NCBI RefSeq assembly: GCF_963576675.1
Contig: NC_088911.1
Span: 85,961,256-86,025,255 of the forward strand
Source of the DNA: Euphorbia lathyris
Taxonomy: Eukaryota; Streptophyta; Magnoliopsida; Malpighiales; Euphorbiaceae
DNA length: 64,000 nt
Reading direction: 5' to 3'
The position numbers and the translations under genes were made by a program. Under the pieces are notes generated by a model. The model saw only the letters and a list, made by a program, of their open reading frames with translations. It had not been told where the DNA came from and made no database searches. The stretch's first letter is position 1. The number at the start of each line of letters is the position of its first letter. Below are positions 1 through 12,059 of the stretch, in pieces.

Positions 1-1869
1 TTAGCATTACTATGGTGGGTTTTTCGAACAACAACTCCTTTTGGAATTTTTACAATTAACACTTCAAAAAAATAATTCAGATCTAACTATTGCTTTCGTA
101 ATGAGTGGATTTTAGATCATTCTTCATTAAACAATTACAATTTTCAGTCACCGGTGCTCCGTGGTGACCAGTGTTTGGAAGACTAATATTTGAATTGAAG
201 CAGTGGTGATGGCCGACCGCCGCCTTCTAGGAGGGAGGAGATCATGGGGAAGACTAACATTAGGTATTCATAACCCAAAATAATAATAATTAGCTGGCAT
301 TATTTTTGCACGTGTCTTATGTTTATTGGTTATGGCACACGATGACGTGGTACGCCGGGCACATCATATAATTTCTGGATAATAGAATGGTGAACTCATT
401 CTCATGCTACTTGATGATGTTCCCTATTGTGACTGTTGCACTTGAACTCATATGTTACATATGTCTGAGTTTAATATAAGATTTATGATTAGATTTTTAG
501 TTCAAACGGTTTTATGACATGATATCACAATTTCTTGGATCAAATGGTTGAGGGTTTGAGTCCCGATATACATACAAGGATGAATTCCACTTTTTAAGTT
601 AGCTAATATGATTAATTTGGAATTTTCAATTTTTTTTTTTTTTGAAAAATGGAATTTTCATGTTTATCTTAAGTTCAATTTATCATAAATTTTTCTAACT
701 AAAAATTGAAACTTATAGGTATCAATTTTTAGAGTTGTTGTAAATTGGTGGAGTAATTATTGAAACATCAATGAGGTATGAAATCTTTTATATTTATAAA
801 GGCTGGAAACAAAAGTACACATGTCAAAAAAGTAGAGAAGCAATTATCTGATGTGGCAAAATGCGGAAGCATTTGGAAAGGTGTCATTTTGTGATTAACC
901 CACTTTTAAATATAGCTACATTTTAAAGGCAAAAAACACTCCCTATTTCAAAAAAGAAAAAAAAAAAGAAAACAGACTCCCTGCCATCTGCATCTTCCTC
1001 AACGTAGTAATATACTGACTCATACTCATACTCATCTTTATCTTTTTCAACTGATTTGGTTCTCTCTAGAATCCTTACCTCCGACAATCTCTTTTTAAAT
1101 GGATTTCATATCCTTTCTTCCGTGAGTTTATTTCCTATTTAAGGGTTTAGGGTTCCTTAGTTCATCTCTACCTTTTCATCTTAAAATCGCGGCTTTTATC
1201 ACCTGTGAGTATTTTTTTTTCTCATCGTTTCATTCATCTATTTGGTTTTAGTTTTTTGTTTTTTTTTTTTTGTCTGATATTTGGGCGAATTTGGTTATTT
1301 GACTAATCCTTGAAATGCTTTTTTCTGTGATTCACTGCTCACTCTCCTTATGGTGATTTTATTCTAATCTCTGTCCTCTCTCTCATTATTTTTTAATGTA
1401 ATTTGATTGCACTGATTTTTGTAGGGGTTCCTTTGTTTCAAATCAGTCGATTCCCTTTCTCCTCTATTACATGCAACAGATCAACATATGGATTGAACTG
1501 ATCGGTTCCTCCTTTTCGTTTTGACGATTAGTTCTAATCCATTACACCCTCTTCCTACTGTTTATGTCAATTATAGAAGCATGGAGGTAACAACTTTAAA
1601 TAGAGTTGTTTGTTTAGTTTGGTTTGATTTGATTTATACTGATTCGTATTATAGCGTTCCTTAAAGTGATATAACTTAGATTTTATATCCATCAACTTCT
1701 TCAGAAACAAAACTAGATACCTTACAAGAAATTGAATAAAATTTTTCCATTGTTTTTCTCTCTTTAATTGAATCTGTATATTATGTTTTCTGAATGCAGA
1801 TATATATTATCCATAGATTTGGGCTACTAAAGCATAAAAAAAGGTTCTCATGAATTCAAACATATATTA
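1..1869. other. host non-coding DNA at left edge
   Basis: No convincing coding region. Around 370-560 the sequence resembles 55008-55170 on the other side of the nest, so this edge belongs to the duplicated host segment described below. The stretch 1015-1204 reads like a pyrimidine-rich plant leader and ends in a good splice donor (GTGAGT at 1205). Acceptor-like sites follow near 1424 and 1799. An untranslated first exon is possible but no coding exon can be joined to it. Confidence 0.4.
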
Positions 1870-2145
1870 TCTATATTATCTATAAAAAGCAAAAATAATA
1901 AAAATGTATTTGATATAAAAAAATATGTTTTGGAATTATAAAATATGAAAATTTAGCTATAGCGAACAACAATTTAAGAAACAGAGGAGGGACCTGGAAA
2001 TTTGAAATGGTGTGATATTATTGATGTTGTTTTATCAATGGTGAAGTTAACATTAACATACTATGAAATAGGGTCTACTATTCTGATCTCTTTATTGTTA
2101 TTTTTTTCAGTACAATTTTTTATATAAGCGATTATGTTTAGCTTA

Positions 2146-3357
2146 GGGTAAATTCCAAAAAAAAAACCCTTGTGGTTTCATGTTCTTTCAAAAAAACACT
2201 TGTGGTTTTTTTTTACCAAAAAAAATCCATGTGGTTTACGCCGTTACCCGAAAAACGGAAAATGGTTTAACACCGTTAAAAAGCTGACGTGGCACAGGGG
2301 TAAAATTGGAAAATCGATTTTTTTTTTATTTTTTTTCCATCTCTCTCCTTCTTCATCTTCCTTCTTCCTTTTCTTCTTCCTGCTTGTTCTTCTTCTTCTG
2401 TAAAAAAATGGGCGCCGGTGATTTTGTTGCGCATTTTAGTAGAAACAGAGGGGTTGCGGTGGTGGTTTTTTGTGATATAATTGATTTATGACATTCTTTA
2501 GCTCAGTCTGCTAGTGGTTTTATTGCTCTGGTAATTTTATTTTTTTAATCTCTCTCTCTCCCTCTTTCTCTCTGAAATTCCTGTTTGGCTACTGGAAAAC
2601 GTAGGAAAATGAGTTTTGATTTTCTTTGTGAAATTGATTAAAGACATTTTTATAACTCAGTTTGCTAGTGGTTTTATTCGCTCTGTTTTCTCTCTCTGTC
2701 CCTGAAATTCCTGTTTGGTTACTTAGAAAACGGAGAAAAACGGAGGAAAATGAGGGGAAATGAGTTTTGATTTTCTTTGTGAAATTGATTTAAAACACTC
2801 TTATAGCTCAGTTTGCTAGTGGTTCTATTAGGTCTGGTTTTTTTTTTAATCTCTCTCCCTCTTTTTCTCTGAAATTTCTGTTTGGTTGCTGAGAAAGTGT
2901 AGGAAAATGAAAGAAAACGTCTGTTTTTATGTATTGTGAAATGGATTTAAATTAAAACATTCTCATAGTTCAGTCTGTTAGTTGAAGATTTTATATATTT
3001 AAATTAAATTAAAACACTCTCTTTTCTCTCTCTCTGGAAATCTGATTTCTTCGAGTATCGGAAAAAAATAAAAATACAAGAAAAAGAAGAAGAAGAAGGA
3101 GGAAGAAGAAGAAAAAGGAAGAAGATGGAAGAAGAAGAAGGAGGAGAGAGAGAGAGAGGGGAAAAAAATAAAAAAAAAATAAAAAAAATGATTTTCCAAT
3201 TTTATCCTTGTGCCACGTCAGCTTTTTAACGGTGTTAAGCCATTTTCCGTTTTTCGGATAACGGCGTAAACCACAGGGGTTTTTTTTGGTAAAAACAAAC
3301 CACAATGGTTTTTTTGGAAGAACATGAAACCACATGGGTTTTTTTTGGAATTTACCC
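2146..3357. mobile_element. MULE-type element with long terminal inverted repeats
   Basis: It starts GGGTAAATTCC and ends GGAATTTACCC. The inverted repeat runs about 170 bp (2146-2315 against 3190-3357) and includes ACGCCGTTA and a GACGTGGCAC motif in both arms. Flanks are tttagctta (2137-2145) and tttacctta (3358-3366), a 9-bp target duplication with one mismatch, typical of Mutator-like elements. The short frames inside are low-complexity (Phe/Ser/Leu from pyrimidine tracts) and are not genes. Confidence 0.8.
2486..2990. repeat. about 150-bp tandem repeats inside the MULE
   Basis: The motif TGCTAGTGGTT recurs near 2512, 2661 and 2809, with a degenerate copy near 2970. Each is followed by a CT-rich tract and GAAATTCCTGTTTGG. 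The period is close to 149 bp. Internal tandem repeats of this kind are common in non-autonomous MULEs. Confidence 0.7.
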
Positions 3358-3859
3358 TTTACCTTATTCTTTCATTTATGCTTCTCACTTATATTATTAA
3401 GGTTGAAGTTAAGTTGGTATGTTTACCTTATTCTTCTTAATTGAATTAAAATATGAGTGATTGTATATTCCGTGCATTGCACGGGATCAAATCTAGTTTA
3501 TTATTAATATGGCGTAGCTTGTATAGAAAGCATAGCCTCTACCTTAAACTTATGGTTAATTATTTGATAAATGTTCAACCTAAGAATGAATTCTAATTTT
3601 GTTTTTGATTAGGTGAATGAAATGCCTATAAACATTATGTTGAATTTTTTGATATATTAGGGGCATATTTGAACATCCAAAAGAATGTAAGGGCATATTT
3701 GATCATTATCCCTGTAGAAAATGATAACCCTCAAATTTCTCACCATCTCTTCTCCTTTTACCTTTTCTCTCCAAGCATCGGCTGCTGTAAGTCGCTGCCT
3801 TCCTCAGCCACTGTTTCTTCCGTCGCCGTCAGTCTGTTGCCTCGCCGTTGTGCTGCTGT

Positions 3860-3945
3860 TACTGTATGTTTGCTCCTCTCACAATCATCCATATTTCCTA
3901 CCTCTTTCACCGATCATCTTTTACCGCTAGATATTTCTATTGAAG
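3860..3945 (+). other. leader-exon-like copy related to the TAF9 5' exon
   Basis: This pyrimidine-rich stretch ends TATTGAAG|GTTAGT and closely matches 55480-55562, including the donor and the following TTTACAAGGTTTA and GGCTGAGGAACA blocks. In the right-hand copy it is a good candidate for the untranslated first exon of TAF9. Here no TAF9 coding exon follows, so it looks like a copied 5' end. No protein is predicted. Confidence 0.45.
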
Positions 3946-4044
3946 GTTAGTTTGCATCTTTACAAGGTTTATTTTATTTTTTTTTTTGGCTGAGGAACAG
4001 GGCTTCCTTTCCCTTCCACCCATTACTCAAGATTTCATCCATTA

Positions 4045-5080
4045 TTAGGATTTATTGGTATAAAGCATGTATAGTAGTGTGGATACTCATGTCCAGGGGC
4101 CAGAGTGTGTGTGGGTTATATAAAGGTGTGTAACGTTGTGTACCGAGGGTAGCTTTTTCGAGAATATTTTCTGCTGAGTCTTTTAAGCTTGTAACTCAAT
4201 AGTGAGCAGAGTAATGCATATATAAATATGCTTCTAGATTTTGATGCATGATGTTGTAGTTATCACTTTAGAAAAAAATGATTTTCTCATTGCAATTCAA
4301 CCGTCTTTTTTTCCTCTTTTTGTTAAGAATTTCCTAAATTCATTTCTTAGTCACTCCGTTTTACTATGTAACCATCTCTTTTGGTGCTTTACACGTTCTA
4401 AGGAGGTTTGGAGGAGAGATGGGAACACAGATGATGTTGAGGTTGATCTTAAGATAGAAATTTTTCTAAATATTGATGGCAAAGTGGATGATCATTAGTT
4501 GCTGGGTTTTATTGGGTTTTGGTATGGTTTATTTCAGTGCGATTGCTTGTGTTCTGTGTTATATCTTAACAAGGAAAAAATCAGGTTCATTCTAATGGAT
4601 GGCTCAATTAGAAAATAGTGTTTGGAGTTGAATACTATTAAGACACAACCATTGTCACTTCCTTCTTGATATAACACATAAATCTCCTTGAGTTCCTGGG
4701 ATTTTGTTTTCCTTTTTGATTTGTTACTTCCTAGATCTCATATTGAATTTTATGTTACAATACAACTAAAAGAAAAAGTGGGAATACATTTTTGAAGATA
4801 TAGAAGGACATTATACATAATACTACTACCTTTTAAAGTGATAAGCATTGAGAAGAAACATCTAAAAGAAAAATTGTAGTTTGCTGATAAGGATTAAGTT
4901 ATTAGTTTTAGTTGGAGTCTCTCTCTCTCTACACACATATATAGTGGGGGTAATAGAGATACTTTCCCTCAGTGAACTCTCAAACGAAATAAAACAAAAA
5001 TTGCAGATTTGGTTTTGCCCCATTGATAAAGGAGAAAGCTGGAACTTTCTGCCCAATTCTGTCCATGAAGGAGATGAATA
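4045..5080. repeat. host tandem duplication, copy 1
   Basis: Blocks of this stretch recur at 6137-7200 in the same order and orientation (AGTGTGTGTG...TATATAAAGG; GGATGATCATTAGTTGCTGG; GATATAACACATAAATCTCC). The first part also recurs at 56230-56780. The copies differ by scattered substitutions and small indels. The duplicated sequence is non-coding as far as I can see. Confidence 0.75.
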
Positions 5081-5229
5081 AATTGAGGGTATATTTGTTA
5101 AAAAAAACCTTTATTTCTTTTAAAACAAAACGATGCCCTTCTAGTTAAGTGGAACGGCGTCGTTGTTTTGTTTAGAAGAAATAAAAAAAAAAAGAATTTG
5201 ACAATTATACACCTCAATCTCACCCTCTT

Positions 5230-5530
5230 TATTCTGTCGAGCAAAGAACTGAAAATCCCCAAACCTAAAAAAACTAAAGCCCTAATCTAATGAAGTCTGA
5301 AGCCCTCTCTCGATCTCTCCTCAAATTCAATTAGGCTGCTAATCTTGCTGCTGCCGTTCTTCTCTTTCCCGTCCGGCCGTCCCCTCTCCGTTCGTTCCGT
5401 CTCCCTCCTTCAACATCTTCTGTTCTGCTATCTCCGACAATTTCTGTTCTGCCGCTATATCGAACGAAGACTCGAACCGAAAGTTGAATTGAAGCGTTTT
5501 CTGCTACTTGCTTTGCTGCTCTTCCCTTAG
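5230..5530 (+). other. probable 5'-UTR exon of URM1
   Basis: A CT-rich leader-like stretch ends at a strong donor (TTAG|GTATGT, 5530/5531). An acceptor candidate lies at 7350 (CTGCTCCAG|GCGG), 40 bp before the URM1 start codon. Joining them would give a 1.8-kb intron in the 5' leader, which is common in plant housekeeping genes. It contains no ATG-initiated frame of note. The assignment is inference; transcripts would settle it. Confidence 0.45.
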
Positions 5531-6136
5531 GTATGTTAATTAGGACTCTCTTCATTTTCAATTCTTTTTGGAATGTGCAATTTTATTGGGTCTGAGCATT
5601 CTGGTTAGGTTAGATAAAAGTTTCATCTTTAGGTTCAAATTCTTTCCTGAAGAGAGAGTGAGAGAAATGAGTACATAAGAAACAGTATATACCTGCATTG
5701 ATTGTCTTATAAGTGGCTTTAAATTTTTTGACAGGAATTAGGAATGGAATTCAATGAAATATATTTTTGCTGAACATGCTAGTATCAGTCCCTGAAAATA
5801 ATTGGAAGAATAATAATTTGAAGCATGATCATGGCAAGTATGAGCCGTGGTCTTTAGATTCCTTTGATGTCCTTTTAGTTTTGGTTGAGTTGTTAGCTTT
5901 GCTCCAGTTAATTTGGATTTGTCACTAATACCATTATGTGGGGTGGAAATCCTAAACGCGCGTTATCAAACTTGCCTTGCATGTTTGTAACCTCCAAGAC
6001 CAGTCCTCTTAATCCGAATAAGGTTCAGAGGATGTATCTGCAAGTAGCTGAGGAGATGAGCATTTATAATATGTAGGATACTCAGGTTCATATATAATAC
6101 GAGAATGCTATATAGATATTAAGGGCAGTAAGTATT

Positions 6137-7200
6137 GGTATTAAGCATTATAATACGTTAGATACTCATGTTCAGAGGATCGGAGTGTGTGTGTTATATA
6201 AAGGTGTGTTGTGTACAGATTAGGGGAGAATTTTTTCTGTTGAATCTCTTAAGCTTATAGCATAAAGAAGGGGAGTTTTCTCCTGGGCTTTGGTTTTGCA
6301 TGGGTAATTATTCTTTCCGTTTGATAGCCGTTTCTTCTTCTCTATGTAAGAGTGGGGTACTGTTTGTAACTCAGCAGAGAAGTATCAATAGTCAATACAT
6401 TGTTTTTTTTCTCTCGAATCCTCCTTGCATATTTCTGTTTTGCGTGGTGTGCGAGCTGAATTCATTTGTCAATCTCCATCAAGGTACCTTGACAAATATG
6501 CTATTTGTTGGTATTTTAGGAAGAAGCTTGCCCAATACCTTGTGCAAGCTGAAAATAACAAAGGTATGATGGATAAGAAACATACACCTGATGAGTTGAT
6601 AGATTAGTGAATATCAATAGTGAACGAAGCAGAGTAACGCAAATCTAAATATTCTTGTAGGTTTTGATGGCAAGTGGATGATCATTAGTTGCTGGGTTTT
6701 ATTGGGTTTTGGTGTTTCTACTTTTATCGGTTTATTTCAGTTCGATTACTTGTGTTCTGTGCTATATCTTAACAAGGAAAAAATCAGGTTAATTCTAATA
6801 GATGGCTCAATTAGAAAATAGCGTTTGGAGTTGAATACTACTAAGACACAACCATTGTCACTTCCTTCTTGATATAACACATAAATCTCCTTGGGTTCCT
6901 GGGATTTCGTTTTCCTTTTTGAATTGTTACTTCCTAGATCTCATTGAATTTTATGTTCCAATACAACTAAAAGAAAAAGTGAGAATACATTTTTGAAGAT
7001 ATAGAAGGACAATGTACATAATACTACTACCTCAAAATGTGATAAGCATTGAGAAGGAACATCTAAAAGAAAAATTGTAGTTTGCTGACAAGGATTAAGT
7101 TATTAGTTTTTGTAGCAGTCTCTCTCTCTATGTACATACAAACTCGCCCGCTCACACAAACACACACACACACACATATATATTGTGTGAATGATCACCA
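6137..7200. repeat. host tandem duplication, copy 2
   Basis: Second copy of the 4045-5080 block, lying in the presumed URM1 leader intron. Its first half (5930-6660) is most similar to 55988-56770 and includes the 42-codon stretch discussed in the findings (6480-6607). Confidence 0.7.
7118..7186. repeat. TC/CA/TA microsatellite
   Basis: A run of TCTCTCTC, then ACACACACAC, then TATATAT. A shorter version is at the equivalent position of copy 1 (4917-4945), so it expanded after the duplication. Confidence 0.85.
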
Positions 7201-7390
7201 AGTTAGCTTAAAATTGAACGGATTAGAGTGTGAATTCTATCATATCATGTTGATTAAAAAGTAAAAGTACACAGATGTTGAAACCTATTTTCATGAAATG
7301 ACAGCGCTGGATTTTTCTTTCTAGAGGAAAGTCCATACTATCTGCTCCAGGCGGTCTAGGGTTTCTGAGTTTGTGCTGAAAGTTTGAGCA

Positions 7391-8224
7391 ATGCAACTGA
7401 CTCTTGAATTCGGGTAATTAGTTTTTTGTTTTTCATTTTTCTAAATATCTTTGTGTATTACTATCTCTGTTTTGAAATTCATTCATCTGTGTACTTACAA
7501 AAGAACTAATCTTGACATATGTATAGATAGTTTCAGAAGACTAAATACCCTTTGATCCTACATGACCATGTATTGGTTTCATTTTAATCCTCTGATTGAA
7601 AGTTTTGCATTTTAGCCTTTCTGCTCCCTTATCATGGTGGATTGAGAGGCATTCAACTTAGGGCTAATGAATAATTGAAGCACATAATTGATCATGTTGC
7701 TGAGTGATGCAAATTTTATGATGCAGTGGGGGATTGGAGCTTCTTTGTGATTCTGTAAAGATTCACAATGTCAATGTGGTACTTAAAACTGGAGCAGATA
7801 AGGTCAATTTTGATTTTATTAAAGATTTGAATACAAATACAATCTTTCGAATTTGCATACCTAACAGGATGGTTCCTTCAATCTTTTTGCAGTTAATTAT
7901 GAAGGACTTACTTGATTGGGTTCGCACCAATTTGATCAAGGAGAGGCCTGAAATGTTCATGAAAGGGGATACCGTGTAAGTTTGCAAGTTAAATAGTGCA
8001 TCTTGTATGTAAAAATTATGACGAATAAGCCGTTGGAGTATTGGTCTGATTGCTATAGACTAGTTTTTGTTAATTATTACGTGAAGTTGTGGGTTTGTTC
8101 GTGCAGGAGACCTGGTGTTCTGGTTCTTGTGAATGATTGTGATTGGGAGCTTAGTGGGCTGCTTGATACTAGCTTAGAAGAGAAGGATGTTGTGGTTTTC
8201 ATTTCAACCTTGCACGGTGGTTAG
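7391..8224 (+). CDS. URM1: ubiquitin-related modifier 1 (URM1), four coding exons
   Basis: Coding exons 7391-7413, 7727-7802, 7893-7975 and 8107-8224 total 300 nt, 99 residues plus stop, the usual length for plant URM1. Introns are GT-AG: GTAATT...GCAG, GTCAAT...GCAG, GTAAGT...GCAG. Visible family features are the start [14 protein letters not shown], the block [27 protein letters not shown], and the C-terminal STLHGG ending in the diglycine that is thiocarboxylated. URM1 is a beta-grasp sulfur carrier. It is activated by the E1-like MOCS3/Uba4 enzyme and donates sulfur for 2-thiolation of wobble uridine in cytosolic tRNAs (Lys, Glu, Gln); it is also conjugated to proteins. No disabling change is seen, so this copy should be functional. 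The start is fixed by homology and length. A leader exon probably lies at 5230-5530. Confidence 0.95.
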
Positions 8225-8634
8225 TTATTATTGATTGTTGAACCTGTTAAGTTATAAGCAATTGTAGTACTACATCACAAGATAATTCCACTGCTCTTTC
8301 AATAAGGCACCATTTGTTTGCAGGAAAAATTTTCTGTGTTTGTACAACACCGGAAAATATTTTCCTGTCACTAACTTAAGTTATATAATATTATATTTAT
8401 TTGTATTTTTTTTCAACTATATATATATATTATATAAAGACGGTGGAAAATGACAGCGGAACAAAAAATGGAAAAACGTGATTTGGACTTTCATGTCATG
8501 TCGACGAAAGTTCAAAAAATCGTTAGATTAATGGTGTTGAAGGTACGATAAGTTTATATGATGCTTCTTTTCTGAGCAAAAGAAGAGATGATATATTAGA
8601 CGAAGCTATGGCTTTTATAACAACAAATTATAAA
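8225..8634. other. URM1 3' flank, no gene seen
   Basis: Presumed 3' UTR and intergenic DNA. A short AT run lies at 8417-8440. Around 8306 the text GGCACCATTTGTTTGC resembles a hAT-type terminus, but no matching end with a target duplication was found. Confidence 0.5.
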
Positions 8635-8818
8635 GGGAAAAATACAAAAATAAACTTTGTGGTTACACTTGTTTTCGATTGGCATCCTTGTGGTTTAAAA
8701 ATTTACAAAATAGTATCTTGAGACTCATTCCGTTAGTAAACACATGCCAAATTGACTAAAAGTGTTAAAAGTCAAAGGGAAAATAGTTAATTTTGTCTTT
8801 ATATTTATTTATTTATTT

Positions 8819-9369
8819 GGGTAATTAATTTATTAGTCCCTATATTTTGACAAAACACATTGTTTAGTCCTTGTGTTTTCAAAAACACATGGTAAGGTCC
8901 CTAACCTTTTTCTTAGTGAACTGTTTAGTCCTTTCGTCTGTTTGTTAGATTTTTTTACCGTTTATGACTTCAGAAATGACTAAATTACCCTTTACTATTT
9001 ACCTTCAAACTTTAGAAGAGGAAATCCAATTTAGAAGAAGAAGCTATTTGTATGGAGAACAAGAAAAAGAAAAGATTCAATGCTTACGAATTTGAACGAT
9101 TAAGAAGAAAATCAAGAAGAAGAACACTCAAAGTTGATTTCAGATGCATTAGAGTTTAAAGGAAAAGAAAAGAAGAACGCAAATCCAAATTGACTAACAA
9201 AATCTTCGTGAGAGTCTAATGGCAGGGACTAAACAGTTCACTGAGAAAAATGTTAGGGACTAAACAGTTCATTTAGAAAAAGGTTAGGGACTTTATCATG
9301 TGTTTTTTAAAATACAGGGACTAAACAGTGTGTTTTGTCAAAATATAGGGACTAATAAATTAATTACCC
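8819..9369. mobile_element. 551-bp MULE nested in the 8635-10375 element
   Basis: It starts GGGTAATTAATTTATTAG and ends with the reverse complement. Inverted arms of about 120 bp contain GTCCCTATATTTTGAC and GTCCCTAAC. The flanks are a perfect 9-bp duplication tatttattt (8810-8818 and 9370-9378). The interior is A-rich and non-coding. Confidence 0.85.
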
Positions 9370-9565
9370 TATTTATTTTATAAATTAATCCCCTTATTAT
9401 CTAATTATCAAAAAAAAAAAAATACATCATCTTTTCCTTCTCTATTTAATTTCTTATTTTTCTTTTTCTTTCTCTATCTCATCTTCGTTAATTTATTTTT
9501 CTAAAATCAATTGAATTTCCATCTCTTTATGATAGGCTAAATCTGATTGATTTTGGGTCGCACAT

Positions 9566-9780
9566 ATTCCAAATTGGTATGCTGGATCATGTATCATGAA
9601 TAGCAGATGCTAAAAACAAAATTATAGGAGAAGATTATATAGGAAACGGGGTTGCCCAGATCCTATCAAACATTAGTCTTCCAAATTGGCATGCTGCATG
9701 ATGAATAGCAGGTGCTAAAAACAAAATTATAGGAGAAGATTATATAGAAAACAAACTTATAGGAGAAGATTGTATAGGAA
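9566..9780. repeat. tandem duplication of about 110 bp
   Basis: The sequence CCAAATTGG...GCATGCTG/GTATGCTGG...GCTAAAAACAAAATTATAGG is present twice, and ATAGGAGAAGATT is present a third time near 9750. Non-coding. Confidence 0.75.
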
Positions 9781-10384
9781 ATCGCATAAAGTTAGGATTA
9801 TTGAGGTGATTAGTCTTTAACTCAATTCCTAAGTTTCTAGAAATGTATGTCTTCTATTTCAGTACATTGGCATTTTAATCTTCCATTTTTACACTTAATT
9901 TATCCTTAATAAGTTCTGTGTGGCTTTGATTCACTTCTCTTCCTCTCTAAGAAGCTTGGGTCATATTGTTAACAGACTTGTTTTATTTATTTTTTCAAAT
10001 TGACATTTCTGATTTATGAATTGTGAGTATCTAAGTTCTAAATGATATCATTGTATCTTCTGTAAGAGGTGAAGAATTCAAGACCTTGTTGTGAAGATTA
10101 GTGTTTTAAGCCTGGTCCTTCTTTGCCTTTTAATTTGGCCAGTAGAATGTATAATGCCGATATTTGGGATGGAAATTTAATTGCTTTTAGAGAGAGAAAT
10201 TAACAAAGAGAAGAGAGAGAAAAAAGCAAAAAAATAAGAAATTAAAAAGAGATGGTCAATTTGGCATGTATTTGTTAACAGAATGAACCTCAATTTACTA
10301 TTTTATAAATTTTTAAACCATAAGAGTACCAATTGAAAACAGGTGTAACCACAAGGTTTATTTTTGTACTGTGCTAATTATAAA

Positions 10385-12059
10385 TTCTAATTAATATAAT
10401 TCATTAATCTAAATAATAATATATAAAACTCATATTAGCAAAACTCATTAGAAATGAGAATTAACCAAAAAAATAGATAGGAATAAGAGAATAAATAAAG
10501 TGGTTTCTTGTCTCAACAAGAGGAGGAAGCAATCAAAATTAAAATAGATGAGAACAAAGAAATCAAAATTAAAACAGATCAAAACATAGAAATAGTATAT
10601 ATAAATATGGTCAGTGACAATGATATCCAGAAAAATCAAACAAGTATCGAACAAATAAAAAAGAAAATAAAGCAGAAATCAACAGATATTTACGTGTAAT
10701 AATGACCGAGTTTAATGGTGATGATTGCGTTTAATGGTGGAGAAAACGACATAAATTTCATGAAGTGATGTTCAATTAGTGGATGACTGCTACAACTTGG
10801 AGAAGACAAGAATGGTCGTTGGTTGAGGAAGTTGAAGAAGAGAGAATAACTTTTGGTTGTTATTAGAAATAAGTAGTTGGGTTCTAACTTTTGAAAAATG
10901 TTTCTCTTTTCAAAAGACTAAAACATTTTCTTAATTCGTTTAAATATTTTCTAGTTGACTTATTAAATATTTTTCGTTGACTAATTTTTCGAAGCAAACA
11001 AACACCGAAAAAATCAGAAAAATTTTATTGCACAATATTTCTGGCAAACAAAAGAGGTCTAAATTGCAAGTCTCTCAGATACGAGTAAGCAATAAATCTA
11101 TATCCTTCTCCTCGATTAGTATAAACACCTTATCAAAGAGAAATGATATAGAAAGGATTAAAGAAGCGACGATGTGAAATTAGATACTACGGATAGGTAT
11201 TGTGTATATTGAATAATTGGGGACAATTTCTCAATATATGCTTTGAAATTCAAAACTTGAAAATTCAACACTTACGGCATCTTAAGCATAAATAATACCC
11301 AAAGTTTACTGCCACTAGAGGTATTTGTTATTTCAAAATTTTATAATTAAAAAAATTAGATTAAACATGCAAGTTTACAATTATTGTGCTGTAAATATGT
11401 AAATCTTAGACAATTGTAAGGTTACAATCAAAAGTAGCTTCAAGCATCCATAATTCTATTACTTTGTGATAGAAAAAACTACTGTGTTAGACAAAACGTA
11501 TGCTAGAAATCATACAAACCAATATTAGTCACATTGTCCTAGTGGTTGGTTGTTACAATCAAAGTGTCAAGAAGTTTGATTATTGGAAATGCTCTTAAAA
11601 CAACTTTCGTGGAGCAAAATAAGGATAATTTTGAAATTTTGCAAGAGTGACTAACCATTAGTGTAGGAATGCTAGAAATCATTCAAACCAAGGAGTTGCT
11701 GAATTGGACAACGAGGATGACATATGGTGACATGCAAGAGAGAAGTCTTCCATAACGCATGCGCGAGCACAAGAACCAATTGGAGGACTGCATTGGCAGC
11801 AAGAGATGTAAGGAACGCCTTAATCTCCAAAAATTACAAATTCTCAGTTATAATGAGAAGACGAGTACAACCCGCTACTTAAATTTAGTTATCTTCCATT
11901 TTTGTAAAGTGGGAATGCCACTAAAAACCAATAGTTTAGTGATATGTGGTAAATTAATTTTTAATAAAATAAAATTATATTGAAAGTTAATATATAACAG
12001 ATCACCACTTAATTTTGTGTTAGTAACACAAGGTAGAATACAGTTCTATTTATCAAACC
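10385..12059. other. AT-rich intergenic DNA, no gene seen
   Basis: Only short, A-rich or low-complexity frames are present on either strand. None shows a recognisable domain or a splice structure. The stretch 10870-11060 (TCTAGTTGAC...CGAAGCAAACAAACACCG) looks like degenerate transposon sequence but has no defined ends. Confidence 0.45.

Larger units (their letters stand above)
1870..3496 (+). mobile_element. non-autonomous Helitron (interrupted by a MULE)
   Basis: The left end begins A|TC with the AT-rich start TCTATATTATCTATAAAAAG. The right end has a short hairpin (CCGTGCA/TGCACGG, 3470-3484) followed by ATCAAAT and the terminal CTAG|T. Helitrons insert between A and T, start with TC and end with a hairpin plus CTRR, so both ends fit. 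Without the MULE at 2146-3357 it is about 0.4 kb and encodes no Rep/helicase. The 5' end is less certain than the 3' end because Helitron starts have little sequence signal. Confidence 0.6.
8635..10375. mobile_element. MULE-type element with a second MULE inside
   Basis: Terminal inverted repeats of about 120-150 bp (8635-8790 and 10255-10375) share ACAAAAATAAAC, TTGTGGTTACAC and AAATTGAC/CCAAATTG blocks. The flanks are a perfect 9-bp duplication aattataaa (8626-8634 and 10376-10384). No transposase frame is present. The interior holds the element at 8819-9369 and a short duplication at 9566-9780. Confidence 0.8.

Noticed and set aside
2170..3335. Phe/Leu/Ser-rich open frames on both strands
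   Set aside because: They come from the pyrimidine-rich interior and terminal repeats of a MULE; mirror-image frames occur on the two strands.
8300..11080. hAT element with ends near 8306 and 11060
   Set aside because: The two TTTGTTTGC-containing ends are loosely similar, but no 8-bp duplication matches and the ends are not clear inverted repeats.
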